Source of the DNA: CBDAKK01 sp965196605
GTDB lineage: Bacteria; Spirochaetota; Spirochaetia; WTKD01; G963693115
Reading direction: 5' to 3'
Assembly: GCA_965196605.1 (NCBI GenBank)
Contig: CBDAKK010000008.1
Coordinates: forward strand, 744,001-808,000
DNA length: 64,000 nucleotides
Shown: positions 54,335 through 63,164 of the stretch, in pieces
Layout: each line of letters starts with the position of its first letter
How positions within the stretch are numbered: position 1 is the stretch's first letter
Notes under the pieces: model-generated
What the model saw: only the letters and a program-made list of their open reading frames with translations
What the model was told of the DNA's origin: nothing
The model's database searches: none
Position numbers and translations under genes: made by a program

Positions 54335-55470
54335 GTCTTTGTGGGGGCTGTCCCCCCCTTGGGGTAAGACGCGGTATGTGCATAAGTGCTTTGTGGGGGG
54401 CAAGCCCCCCACCCCCCTTTGGGTATCGTGTCTATTTGCGCTCCGCGCGAGCGTCTTTGTGATGGCTCACACTGTTCTTTATGAACGCTTCCTGTTGCCA
54501 CGGCGCGTGACGCGGTACGATGATGGCTCGGACGGCCGTTCTTTTTCTTTTCTTTTACCATCCTTGGCAGCCAATGCGCCCCATCCATGGGGCGGCTGTG
54601 AGGACGCTCACGAGCGTAGCGAGGGGATGCAAACTATTAAATGGCGGAGCGAAGCGAAGCAAAGATGAAACTTGCATCAAAAGAAAAGTCGGGAGCGCGA
54701 CAAGCGCGAGCGGCTAGAAACGATTAAAATAAGTGTCGCAACGCGACACAGACATGGAGCTTATAGCAAGTACCAAAGTCGCGAGCGAAGCGAGAGGATG
54801 CAAACTATTAAATGGCGGAGCGAAGCGAAGCAAAGATGGAACTTGCATCAAAAGAAAAGTCGGGAGCGCTGAAAAGCGCGAGCGGCTAGAAACGATTAAA
54901 ATAAGTGTCGCAACGCGACACAGAGATGGAGCTCATAGCAAAACTCGCTGTGGGGGCAAGCCCCCACAACCCCTTTGGGGTAAGACACGGTATTTGCATA
55001 AGCGCTTTGTGGAGGGGTGTCCCCACGCCCCCGTTAAGTAAGACGTCTATTTGCGCTAAGCGCGAGTAAGCTGCACACCATATGTATTTTGCTTGCGCAT
55101 ATGTGCTCACGCCATTTGTTGCCACGACGCGTGATGCACTATGATGATGCCTCGGACGGCCGTTCTTTTTCTTTTCTTTTACCATCCTTGGCAGCCAATG
55201 CGCCCCATCCATGGGGCGGCTGTGAGGACGCTCACGAGCGAAGCGAGGGGATGCAAACTATTAAATGGCGGAGCGAAGCGAAGCAAAGATGGAACTTGCA
55301 TCAAAAGAAAAGTCGGGAGCGCTGACAAGCGCGAGCGGCTAGAAACGTTAAATGGAGCGGAGCAAACGACCGCCCCAATGGACGGGGCTGAGGGGGGCCA
55401 TGGACGGTGCGACACAGAGATGGAGCTTATAGCAAAAGCCGCTGTGGGGGAACATATCTCCCACAAAAGC
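54335..55470. repeat. mosaic palindromic repeat tract R6 with tandem duplication
   Basis: About 1.1 kb. The block from the AGCGAGGGGATGC core through TTAAATGGCGGAGCGAAGCGAAGC to TAAAATAAGTGTCGCAACGCGACAC occurs at about 54601-54772 and again at 54772-54943, in tandem with a 171-bp period, and a third time from about 55224. The third copy ends differently, in GGAGCGGAGCAAACGACCG. GC hairpins lie at 54393-54412 (loop AA, 9-bp stem) and 54950-54967 (loop AA). The upstream border TCGGACGGCCGTTCTTTTTCTT is repeated at 54528 and 55152, each in short pieces. Open frames arise because 171 is a multiple of three; no gene is supported. Confidence 0.85.
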
Positions 55471-55544
55471 TTGCTTTTTGTCCCGCATGGTGAGTATACT
55501 TAAAAATAACAAAAATATTGCTATTGAATTACAGGGAGGATATG

Positions 55545-56813
55545 ATGAAGTCTCAAAAAACCATAATACACACACTGCTCAGCAGCACCCTAGCCCTCAT
55601 GCTCGGCATAGTACTAGCATCATGCTCACATGAGCAAGGCACTGGCAACGCCTCAATTTCAAACATAGACATAAGGGGTGCAAAAGCCCTGCTGGTAGAG
55701 CCCAATGAAAACAAAAAGCAATTTAAGAAAATTACGGAAAACAATGAAACCAAGGTAATACCCATAAAAAGCGATGATGGAAAAACACTGGATATTGTTC
55801 CAACCCGTATCTACAACGCATCGGATGATTACATCATAACCCCCATGACCAATGGTAAAGTATACCTTGTGAATAAAGACACGGGAGCGACCTATGACAT
55901 GGCAGATAAAAGTTCAAAGAGCCTCTTTTACATTTCAGATAAGTTTCAAAGTTTACAGATATTTGCGGATGATAATAAGAATATATATTATAATCAATAT
56001 CTTTCTGGAGAGAAAGGTTCTGTAAAAGCAGTAATAAAATTAGACGTAAGTAACCCCAGTAGAATAACAAGACAGCGGTATACTCCTAGTTTGTATAACA
56101 TTGAAAATTTTGTAGTTGATAAATTTGGTAATATATTATTTTCTTATCGTGATAGTGTAACCCATAATATAAAACAAAAAATTAAATCGCCTAAAAACGG
56201 TTTTCTACCAGTTTCTTTCACCAGTGCTTTTAGAGGTTATGATAACCGTATATATTTCTATAATAGTTCTAATATTAAAATGAAAAAAACACAACAACTT
56301 TTAGAAGATACATCTAAAAACAGCATTAGTAAAACTGCTGGAGAGAAGGTTAATCTTCATGATAATAGTTTATATGTCGGAGCTGCTCATCAATTTTTAT
56401 ATCTTAAGGATAGAATTCTTGTTAATGCTCTAGGACCAGACCGAGGACAAATATGTGAAATTTATAATATAATCCAAGTGACTTCTCCTAGTTGTACAAG
56501 TAACAATAACCTGAAAAATGCAAAATTTGTTATTAACAGTGACGATACATACTACATTATTGGAGAGACAAGCATTAAAGCAGTTACTCCTAGCAAAAGT
56601 CAAAAAATTATTGATGTAATTACTAATAGTGATTACGACTTCTATGAAGCAAAGGTAAGCCCCGACAATGTTATATACTTTACTGCTTTCCGTAATGATG
56701 GTGTCCATGTCTTCGGCAAAATTGATGCGAGTACTAGCCCTGCAGGTAAGCCCGAAATCCTCAACACCATTAATAAAAACAACAAGGAAATTATACTGCA
56801 GCGCATAAAGTAG
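55545..56813 (+). CDS. lipoprotein of unknown function, mosaic composition
   Basis: The 422-residue protein has a clear lipoprotein signal (LALMLGIVLASC) and no recognised domain. Repeated short beta-type stretches such as GKVYLVNKDTGATYDM and KVSPDNVIYFTAF suggest a beta-propeller-like fold. GGAGG at 55535-55539 is 5 nt before ATG 55545 (ATG 55542 is possible). Base use changes inside the gene: the first about 380 bp and last about 170 bp are like the genome, while about 55930-56630 is strongly AT-rich. This suggests the middle was exchanged. It is preceded by repeat tract R6 and followed by a 22-bp iterated array. Confidence 0.8.
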   Translation: MKSQKTIIHTLLSSTLALMLGIVLASCSHEQGTGNASISNIDIRGAKALLVEPNENKKQFKKITENNETKVIPIKSDDGKTLDIVPTRIYNASDDYIITPMTNGKVYLVNKDTGATYDMADKSSKSLFYISDKFQSLQIFADDNKNIYYNQYLSGEKGSVKAVIKLDVSNPSRITRQRYTPSLYNIENFVVDKFGNILFSYRDSVTHNIKQKIKSPKNGFLPVSFTSAFRGYDNRIYFYNSSNIKMKKTQQLLEDTSKNSISKTAGEKVNLHDNSLYVGAAHQFLYLKDRILVNALGPDRGQICEIYNIIQVTSPSCTSNNNLKNAKFVINSDDTYYIIGETSIKAVTPSKSQKIIDVITNSDYDFYEAKVSPDNVIYFTAFRNDGVHVFGKIDASTSPAGKPEILNTINKNNKEIILQRIK

Positions 56814-56826
56814 CTTAAGCACAAAA

Positions 56827-57002
56827 ATGTCTAGACATGTCCGACAAAAAGTCTAGACATTTGCATCAACAAGTCTAAACATTTCAGACAAAAAGTCTAG
56901 ACATTTTCATCAACAAGTCTAAACATTTCAGACAAAAAGTCTAGACATTTCCGTCAACAAGTCTAGACATTTCAGTCGAAAAGTCTAAACATTTCGGTTA
57001 AA
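56827..57002. repeat. eight-unit 22-bp tandem array with palindromic GTCTAGAC
   Basis: Eight contiguous 22-bp units begin at 56827, 56849, 56871, 56893, 56915, 56937, 56959 and 56981. Each has the form AAGTCTRRACATTT plus eight variable bases. Five units have the 8-bp palindrome GTCTAGAC and three the variant GTCTAAAC. The variable parts alternate between CAGACAAA-like and CATCAAC-like ends, so a 44-bp higher-order period is visible. It lies between the lipoprotein stop and the gltX promoter. Without unique spacers it is not a CRISPR array; it looks like binding-site iterons. Confidence 0.92.
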
Positions 57003-57093
57003 AAGGCATGGCAGGGTTTTCACCATTATGTGTGGTTGTGGCTGCGTGTTTGTGCAATGTGAAAACCTGTTTGTAGGGCTTGAGGGCGCACAC

Positions 57094-57122
57094 GTGACTC
57101 GTGTTAAGCGTAAAAATATAAT
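57094..57122 (+). promoter_or_regulatory. predicted promoter of gltX
   Basis: GTGACT (57094-57099) and TATAAT (57117-57122) are 17 bp apart. The expected leader to ATG 57141 is about 12 nt, with no ribosome site. A second -10-like TATACT lies at 57129-57134. Confidence 0.45.
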
Positions 57123-57140
57123 TCTTTCTATACTAAAAAA

Positions 57141-58616
57141 ATGTCTGTACGAGTACGGTATGCGCCCTCGCCCACGGGGTATCAGCACATAGGTGGGGTG
57201 CGCACCGCATTGTTTAATTATTTGTTTGCAAGGTCTCACGGAGGCAGTTTTATTGTGCGCGTTGAGGACACCGACTTGCAGCGCAGCAGGGACGAATACA
57301 GCGACGACCTCTTTGAGACGCTGCAGTGGCTTGGTTTGCGCGTGGATGAGTGGGGCGAGCAGGGGCCTCACGCGCCCTATGTTCAGTCGAAGCGCTCAGC
57401 CTTGTACACTGAGTACGCGCAAAGGCTTGTGGACTTGGGCGCTGCGTATTATTGTTACACCTCTCCTACGGAGCGTTCTGAGGCGGGTGTTTACGACAGA
57501 AGCTCGCGGAATTTAAGCAAGGCTGAGCGTGAGGCGTACTCAGTGCAGTTCAAGGCTGAGGGCAAAAAGCCCGTGCTCCGCCTAAAGCTGCCGCTTGAGG
57601 GGAGTATTTCGTTTAACGACATGGTGCTTGGGGAGGTGACGCGTGAGTACAAGGATGTAATAGTCGACCCCATAATGATAAAGTCCGATGGGATGCCCAC
57701 CTACCACTTTGCCAATGTGGTCGACGATCACCTTATGAAGATAACGCATGTGATGCGTTCACAGGAGTGGGTGCCTACCACGCCCGTGCATGTGTACCTC
57801 TACCGTGTTTTTGGCTGGCAGGCGCCGCAGTTTTGTCACTTGCCCATGGTCTTGGGTGAGGACGGGCAGAAGCTTTCAAAGCGCAATGGCTCGGTGAGTG
57901 TGCAAGAGGTGAGAAGGCAGGGCATAGTGAACGAAGGGCTTATAAATTGTATAAGCTTGCTTGGCTGGAGCTTTGATGACAAAAGGGAGTTTTTCACGCG
58001 TGTGGAGCTGGAGGAGCTTTTTAAACAAGGGCGCATGCAAAAGTCGCCCGCGCAGTTTTCCATGCAAAAGCTGCGCTGGTTTAACGCGCATTACATACAA
58101 AAGCTGAGCGCCGCTGAGCTTGCGCATGCCCTTGCCCCATATTGTCTTGAGGCGGGCTTTGTCAAAAACGTAGAAGAGGCACATGCTCGTATTGCGCCCT
58201 ACATGGGCATGGTGCAAAAGCGTATAGAGACGCTTGCTGATGCGGTGGAGGTCATGCGCCCCTTGTTTGCCGCCCCGCATGTGGAAGCCAAGAGTTTTTT
58301 TTCAGATGGCGTGGATGAAAAACAAGCCTGTGAGCATGCGCATGATGCCCTGTCCGCCGTGCATGACATTGTTGTGCATTCATGGCATATGGAAGTAAAA
58401 GAGCTCGAGGCTGCCTGTAAGGCTGAGGTAAAAAAGCGCGGGTGGAAGCTCCCGCAGCTCTACATGCCCTTTCGCATTGCGCTTACGGGCGTGAAAACAT
58501 CTCCACCCATTATTGAATTTGCAAAACACCTTGGGCAAGACGAAGTACTCAAACGCATTGAAGATGCACAAGCGTGTCTTTGTGGGGGGGAGTCCCCCCA
58601 CACCCCCCTTGAGTAA
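57141..58616 (+). CDS. gltX: glutamyl-tRNA synthetase
   Basis: The 491-residue class I synthetase charges tRNA-Glu. The HIGH-type motif is APSPTGYQHIGGVRTALFNY and the KMSKS-type motif is QKLSKRNGS near residue 245. The C-terminal anticodon-binding part ends with FAKHLGQDEVLKRIEDAQ. The last about 13 residues (CLCGGESPHTPLE) are encoded by the first GC hairpin of repeat tract R7 (stem 58582-58589 with 58594-58601), so the repeat supplies the C-terminus and stop codon. Confidence 0.96.
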   Translation: MSVRVRYAPSPTGYQHIGGVRTALFNYLFARSHGGSFIVRVEDTDLQRSRDEYSDDLFETLQWLGLRVDEWGEQGPHAPYVQSKRSALYTEYAQRLVDLGAAYYCYTSPTERSEAGVYDRSSRNLSKAEREAYSVQFKAEGKKPVLRLKLPLEGSISFNDMVLGEVTREYKDVIVDPIMIKSDGMPTYHFANVVDDHLMKITHVMRSQEWVPTTPVHVYLYRVFGWQAPQFCHLPMVLGEDGQKLSKRNGSVSVQEVRRQGIVNEGLINCISLLGWSFDDKREFFTRVELEELFKQGRMQKSPAQFSMQKLRWFNAHYIQKLSAAELAHALAPYCLEAGFVKNVEEAHARIAPYMGMVQKRIETLADAVEVMRPLFAAPHVEAKSFFSDGVDEKQACEHAHDALSAVHDIVVHSWHMEVKELEAACKAEVKKRGWKLPQLYMPFRIALTGVKTSPPIIEFAKHLGQDEVLKRIEDAQACLCGGESPHTPLE

Positions 58617-59960
58617 GACACGGTACTTGCGTAAGCGCTTTGTGGGGGCACGCCCCCACACCCCCCCGTGGGGTAAGACGCGGTGCTGCGCTTCGCGCGG
58701 GGGGCTTCCGCAGTTTTGCTAATGCAATGTTTTGTGCACACTTCTTGTTGCCATGTAGCATGGTGCACTATGCAAACATATCGGATGGCCGTTCTTTTTC
58801 TTTTCTTTTAACATCCATGGCAGCCAATGCGCCCCGTCCATGGGGCGGCTGTGAGGACGCAAGAGAAGAAAAGTCGAGAGCCGAAGGCGAACGGCTAGAA
58901 ACGATTAAAATAAGTGTCGCGAAGCGACACAAAGATGGAACTTATAGCAAAAGAACCAAAAAGTCACGAGCGAAGCGAGGGGATGCAAACTATTGCATAA
59001 GCACCGCTGTGCGGTGCGAACATGGAGCTTGCATCAAAGAAAAAAGCATGCTGTGTGCTAAAGCAGTAATAACATAGATACTGTGTGCAAATATGAAAAA
59101 AGCATCAGAGAGAAAAGAACCAAAAAGTCGCGAGCGTAGCGAGGGGGTGCTGACATTCAGATTGCGAAGCGAAGCGTAGCAAAAATGGAGTACCCGCACC
59201 AAAGAAAAACATCCTGTGTGCTAAAGCAGTAATGACACAGATACTGTGCGCAAGCATGGGGCTTGCATCAAAGTCGGGAACGCTGACAAGCGCGAGCGGC
59301 TAGAAACGTTAAATGGAGTGGAGCAAATGACTGTAGGGAACAAGAGATATGAGTAAACGACAAAATCACCTGTGCGTAGCACTTGAAGTAACGCCGTGCC
59401 ACCTGTGCGCAGCACCTCAAGGTACATACGCATATAGATACATATACTCGCGCGTAAGCGCGTTACCTGTATCATATCTCATAAGGCTAGCGAGTTTTTC
59501 TTTTTTCTTTGGTACTTTCTTTTTTCTTTTTTCGTCGCAAAAAAAAGAAAAAAGAAAGTACAGCCGTCCGAGTTATCATCGTATTGCGCCCTGCGCCGTG
59601 GCAACAAAAAGCGTGAGCAATCAAGCTAAAGCAACCTGTGCTTTGCACCTACAGCAAACAAGCGAAGCCCCCTGTGCGTAGCACCTAAAAGAGAAAAGTC
59701 GTGATCCGTTAAGTGAGCGGCTAGAAACGATTAAAAGTAAGTGTGCAACGCGACACAAAGATGGAGCTTATAGCAAGTACAGCTATCCGAATAGATAGCG
59801 TATTTAAAATAGCTGCTTAGCAGCAAAGGCTTACACTTTAGTCCACGGCACGTGATATTGCGTGAGCCATCGCACATACGGCGTTAGCCTACTCGCGCGT
59901 AAGCGCAATACCGCGTGATACTGCACGGGGGTGTGGGGGCTTGCCCCCCACAAAGATATA
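58580..59960. repeat. mosaic palindromic repeat tract R7
   Basis: The longest tract, about 1.38 kb, overlapping the 3' end of gltX. It contains GC hairpins at 58582-58601, 58642-58659 (loop AC) and about 59933-59950 (loop TT), the cores GCGAAGCGAGGGGATGC (58970s) and a GCGAGGGGGTGC variant (59140s), GCACCGCTGTGCGGTGC, two copies of GTGCTAAAGCAGTAAT (59048 and 59218), a perfect polypyrimidine/polypurine hairpin (59513-59560) and the border TCCGAATAGATAGCGTATTT near 59786. Several short open frames cross it and none resembles a known protein. Confidence 0.85.
59513..59560. repeat. perfect 20-bp polypyrimidine/polypurine hairpin
   Basis: TACTTTCTTTTTTCTTTTTT (59513-59532) is the exact inverse of 59541-59560, with loop CGTCGCAA. 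Compared with 38193-38240 the inner pyrimidine order differs on both arms in a compensated way. It is followed by CAGCCGTCCGA. Confidence 0.9.
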
Positions 59961-60112
59961 CGAAAGTATAATTGAGTACCCTAAAATGTTGTACACTTTA
60001 TGTAAGGGCATGCGTAAGGTGCGGTGCTGCTTGCGTATTATTACAATAATCCTGAATGTGTAATTCATGGAATTGAATATCTAATTTGCTTTTATAAACA
60101 TGAGGATACTTT

Positions 60113-61435
60113 ATGAGTGTAACTATGGATACTATAACGGCGTTGTGTAAGCGGCGTGGTTTTGTTTATCAGTCTTCGGAAATTTACAACGGGCTTGCTT
60201 CGGCGTGGGACTATGGACCGCTGGGGGTTGAGCTTAAGAGTAATGTTGTGCGCTTTTGGTGGCACGAGATGGTGCGTAAGCATGCCAATATTGTTGGTAT
60301 AGACGCCTCTATTTTGATGCATCCGCGCGTGTGGGAGGCGAGCGGGCATGTGGAAAACTTTGTGGACCTTATGACTGAGGACACGGTTACGCATGAGCGC
60401 TATCGCTGGGACCATTTGACGGAGGAGCAGCGTGAGCAGCGTATAAGCCCTAATGGCAACCCCTTGAATGAGCCGCGGAATTTTAATTTGATGTTTCATA
60501 CTACGGTGGGGTCAACGGACGAAAAGGGTATGCGCGTGTACTTGCGTCCTGAAACGGCGCAGGGTATTTATGTAAACTTTAAAAACGTGCTTCAGACTAA
60601 TAGGCTGAGCGTACCCTTTGGTATTGCGCAGGTAGGCAAGGCCTTTCGCAATGAGGTTACTACTAAAAATTTTATATTTCGCACCTGTGAGTTTGAGCAG
60701 TTGGAGATGCAGTATTTTGTACACCCTGAGGAGGCTGCTCAGTGGTTTGACTACTGGAGTGAGGCGCGCAAGGCCTACTACAGTAAGCTTGGGGTCTTGG
60801 AGGCAAACCTGCGCTTTCATGAACACGGGAGTGATGAGCTTGCTCACTATGCAAAAAAGGCCTTTGATATTGAGTATAAGTTTCCCTTTGGGTGGAGTGA
60901 ACTTGAGGGCATACATAACCGTGGTGACTTTGACTTGTCGCGGCACATGGAGTTTTCGGGCAAGGATTTGCAGTACGCGCAAGAAGGTGGTGAAAAGTAC
61001 ACGCCCTACATTGTGGAAACCTCCGCGGGGCTTACGCGGAGTGTCTTGATGTTGTTGTGTGATGCCTATGAGGAAGAGAAGATAAGCTCGGATGATGTGC
61101 GCACGGTGCTGCACTTGCACCCTAAGCTTGCGCCCGTTACGCTTGGCGTGTTTCCTTTGGTAAAAAAGGATGGGCTTGCTGAGCTTGCTAAAAAAATAGA
61201 GGGTGAGCTGAGCGAACATTTTGCAACCTTTTATGATCAAGGTGGCGCTATAGGGCGGCGCTATAGGCGACAGGATGAGATTGGCACGCCCTTTTGCATT
61301 ACCGTAGACTACGAGAGTAAAACTGATAATAGCGTTACCGTGCGTTTTAGGGACAGCATGGAGCAGGTGCGCGTGAGTAATGCAAACTTGCTTTCTTTTT
61401 TGTTTGATGCGATACGCACGTATAAGTGGGCTTGA
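60113..61435 (+). CDS. glyS: glycyl-tRNA synthetase (single-chain, alpha2 type)
   Basis: The 440-residue class II synthetase is the one-chain (GlyQS/eukaryote-like) form. The start ITALCKRRGFVYQSSEIYNG and SAWDYGPLGVELK are typical, followed by HPRVWEASGHVENF, YLRPETAQGIYVNF and FGIAQVGKAFRNE (motif 2 region), and a C-terminal anticodon domain with GRRYRRQDEIGTPFC. GAGGA at 60102-60106 is 6 nt before the ATG. A 312-codon antisense frame is only a shadow. Confidence 0.96.
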   Translation: MSVTMDTITALCKRRGFVYQSSEIYNGLASAWDYGPLGVELKSNVVRFWWHEMVRKHANIVGIDASILMHPRVWEASGHVENFVDLMTEDTVTHERYRWDHLTEEQREQRISPNGNPLNEPRNFNLMFHTTVGSTDEKGMRVYLRPETAQGIYVNFKNVLQTNRLSVPFGIAQVGKAFRNEVTTKNFIFRTCEFEQLEMQYFVHPEEAAQWFDYWSEARKAYYSKLGVLEANLRFHEHGSDELAHYAKKAFDIEYKFPFGWSELEGIHNRGDFDLSRHMEFSGKDLQYAQEGGEKYTPYIVETSAGLTRSVLMLLCDAYEEEKISSDDVRTVLHLHPKLAPVTLGVFPLVKKDGLAELAKKIEGELSEHFATFYDQGGAIGRRYRRQDEIGTPFCITVDYESKTDNSVTVRFRDSMEQVRVSNANLLSFLFDAIRTYKWA

Positions 61436-61497
61436 GTTTTTGCGGCGCATGCGGCGCGTTTTTAAGAGTTCACAAGGCTAAGGTGGGGGTGTAGCAT

Positions 61498-63075
61498 ATG
61501 GCATTTAGCGGGCGCACGGTGCAGTTGGTGCGAGACTTCAGTATTGACGAACAGAAGTATTTATATGCAAAGTCGCATGCGTGTAAGGCGGGGTTTCTTA
61601 ATGGCGATTATGAGGCTTTGCGGCGTTATAAGATTAAAGACGAGAACTTGAGCGTGTATCTGCTTTTTCAAGAGAATTCTACTCGCACAAAGGAGTCGTT
61701 TAAAAACGCGGCAAAATTCCACAATGTTCGAGTTAATGACTTTAGTTCTGAGACATCGTCGTTTCAAAAAAAAGAGTCGGTGACGGACACCGTGCGCATG
61801 CTCATGGGGTATGCGCCTCGTACGGGCTTTATTCTGCGTAGTTCCTATGAGGGTGCTTGTACATGGTTGAGCATTGCCATGAAAAGACATGCCGAGCGTA
61901 TTGGGGTGCCTGTCCCCTTTTGTATTAACGCGGGAGATGGGCGGCATGAGCACCCCACGCAGGAGTTTTTAGATGAGTTTACCTTTGTGGAAATGCTTGG
62001 TAATGATTACTCGCATATTCACATTGCCCTTATCGGTGATTTGTTTCACGGGCGTACGGTGCATTCAAAGAAAGATGGGTTAAAGGTTTTTCGTGAGGTA
62101 GAGGTTGACCTCATTGCTCCTGAAGAGCTTGCCATGCCTTCGCATTATGTGCAGAGCATGAAGGCACAGGGTTTCTCGGTGCGTGTTTTTGGTTCTTTAC
62201 AAGAGTACCTTGCACAAAAAAAGGTAGCTCCCATGTGGTATTTTACGCGTGTGCAAATAGAGCGTATGGGTGAAAAGTTGTTGCGCAAGATTGAGCGAAT
62301 TCAGGATGCCATTGTTTTTAAGAAAGAGTACTTTGCACGCATGCCCGAGCATGTGAAGTTTTTTCATCCGCTTCCGCGCAGCAAGGAGAATCCGACTATT
62401 CCGTCTTTTTTGGATGACACGCCCTACAATGGTTGGGACTTGCAGTCGGCGCATGGTTACCATGTGCGTTTTGTGCTTTTGGGCATGTTGGCGGGCAGTA
62501 TTGGTGAAGACTTTGAAGGGGAGGGGGCATCGACGGCGCGGCAGTTTCCGGATTTTATAGAAGATGTTACCGCGCGTGTTGATGCAGGTGATGCTAAGCC
62601 CGTGCAGAATTTTGGTATTAATCCCATAGAAAACGGAATAGTTATAGACCATATAGGCGCGGGGCATGGCATTTCTTCTATTTGGAACACCATAGACGTG
62701 ATACGCAGAACCCTTGATTTTAATAATGTAAGTTCGCATGGCGTCTTTCCATCGGTGAAGCATAAGCGCTATAAGGGTATTATTTCTATTCCAAATCATT
62801 TTATAGACATGCGGGCACAGCTTAAAAAAATTGGTGCAATTTCATCGGGTTGCACCATAAATGTTATAAAGAACTCGAGGGTTGTGCAAAAGCTACGCAT
62901 TGCGCGACCGGGACGCATTTATAATTTTGAAGAGATACATTGTAGAAACCAGCAGTGTATTTCGCATCCTTCTAGTAAGGAGCCCGCATATGCGGAGTTT
63001 CATCGTGAAGATGATGTGTACGTTTGCAACTATTGTGAAACACCCCACAGCGTCAACGAAATTTGGAATTTTTAA
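61498..63075 (+). CDS. pyrBI: fused aspartate carbamoyltransferase (PyrB-PyrI)
   Basis: The 525-residue protein joins the catalytic and regulatory chains of aspartate transcarbamoylase, the committed pyrimidine step. The catalytic part (about 1-350) has the carbamoyl-phosphate site FQENSTRTKESF (S61-T64), DGRHEHPTQEFLDEF and FFHPLPRSKE. The PyrI part (about 375-525) has the allosteric domain and a zinc site with four Cys in HCRNQQC and VCNYC. Such fusions are known in Treponema and Thermotoga. It follows glyS by 62 bp. Confidence 0.95.
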   Translation: MAFSGRTVQLVRDFSIDEQKYLYAKSHACKAGFLNGDYEALRRYKIKDENLSVYLLFQENSTRTKESFKNAAKFHNVRVNDFSSETSSFQKKESVTDTVRMLMGYAPRTGFILRSSYEGACTWLSIAMKRHAERIGVPVPFCINAGDGRHEHPTQEFLDEFTFVEMLGNDYSHIHIALIGDLFHGRTVHSKKDGLKVFREVEVDLIAPEELAMPSHYVQSMKAQGFSVRVFGSLQEYLAQKKVAPMWYFTRVQIERMGEKLLRKIERIQDAIVFKKEYFARMPEHVKFFHPLPRSKENPTIPSFLDDTPYNGWDLQSAHGYHVRFVLLGMLAGSIGEDFEGEGASTARQFPDFIEDVTARVDAGDAKPVQNFGINPIENGIVIDHIGAGHGISSIWNTIDVIRRTLDFNNVSSHGVFPSVKHKRYKGIISIPNHFIDMRAQLKKIGAISSGCTINVIKNSRVVQKLRIARPGRIYNFEEIHCRNQQCISHPSSKEPAYAEFHREDDVYVCNYCETPHSVNEIWNF

Positions 63076-63164
63076 GATTGTAAAGGCTTAGTTTTTAACA
63101 AGCGCGCGCCTCATGTGCCGTGTTGTATGCAGCACGCTGTTATGTCGCTCCCTATATTATTGTG

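Noticed and set aside
54520..55503. Several overlapping small proteins rich in KRERLETIKISVATRH-type sequence
   Set aside because: The translations come from repeat modules that recur in other frames, orders and orientations. The frames persist because the 171-bp period is a multiple of three. No start signals or domain support.
56827..57002. CRISPR array
   Set aside because: Units are contiguous 22-mers with only short semi-conserved ends and no unique spacers, and no cas gene is present.
60512..61450. 312-codon antisense ORF
   Set aside because: It is fully opposite glyS, whose protein is highly conserved. The antisense product has no recognisable domain.
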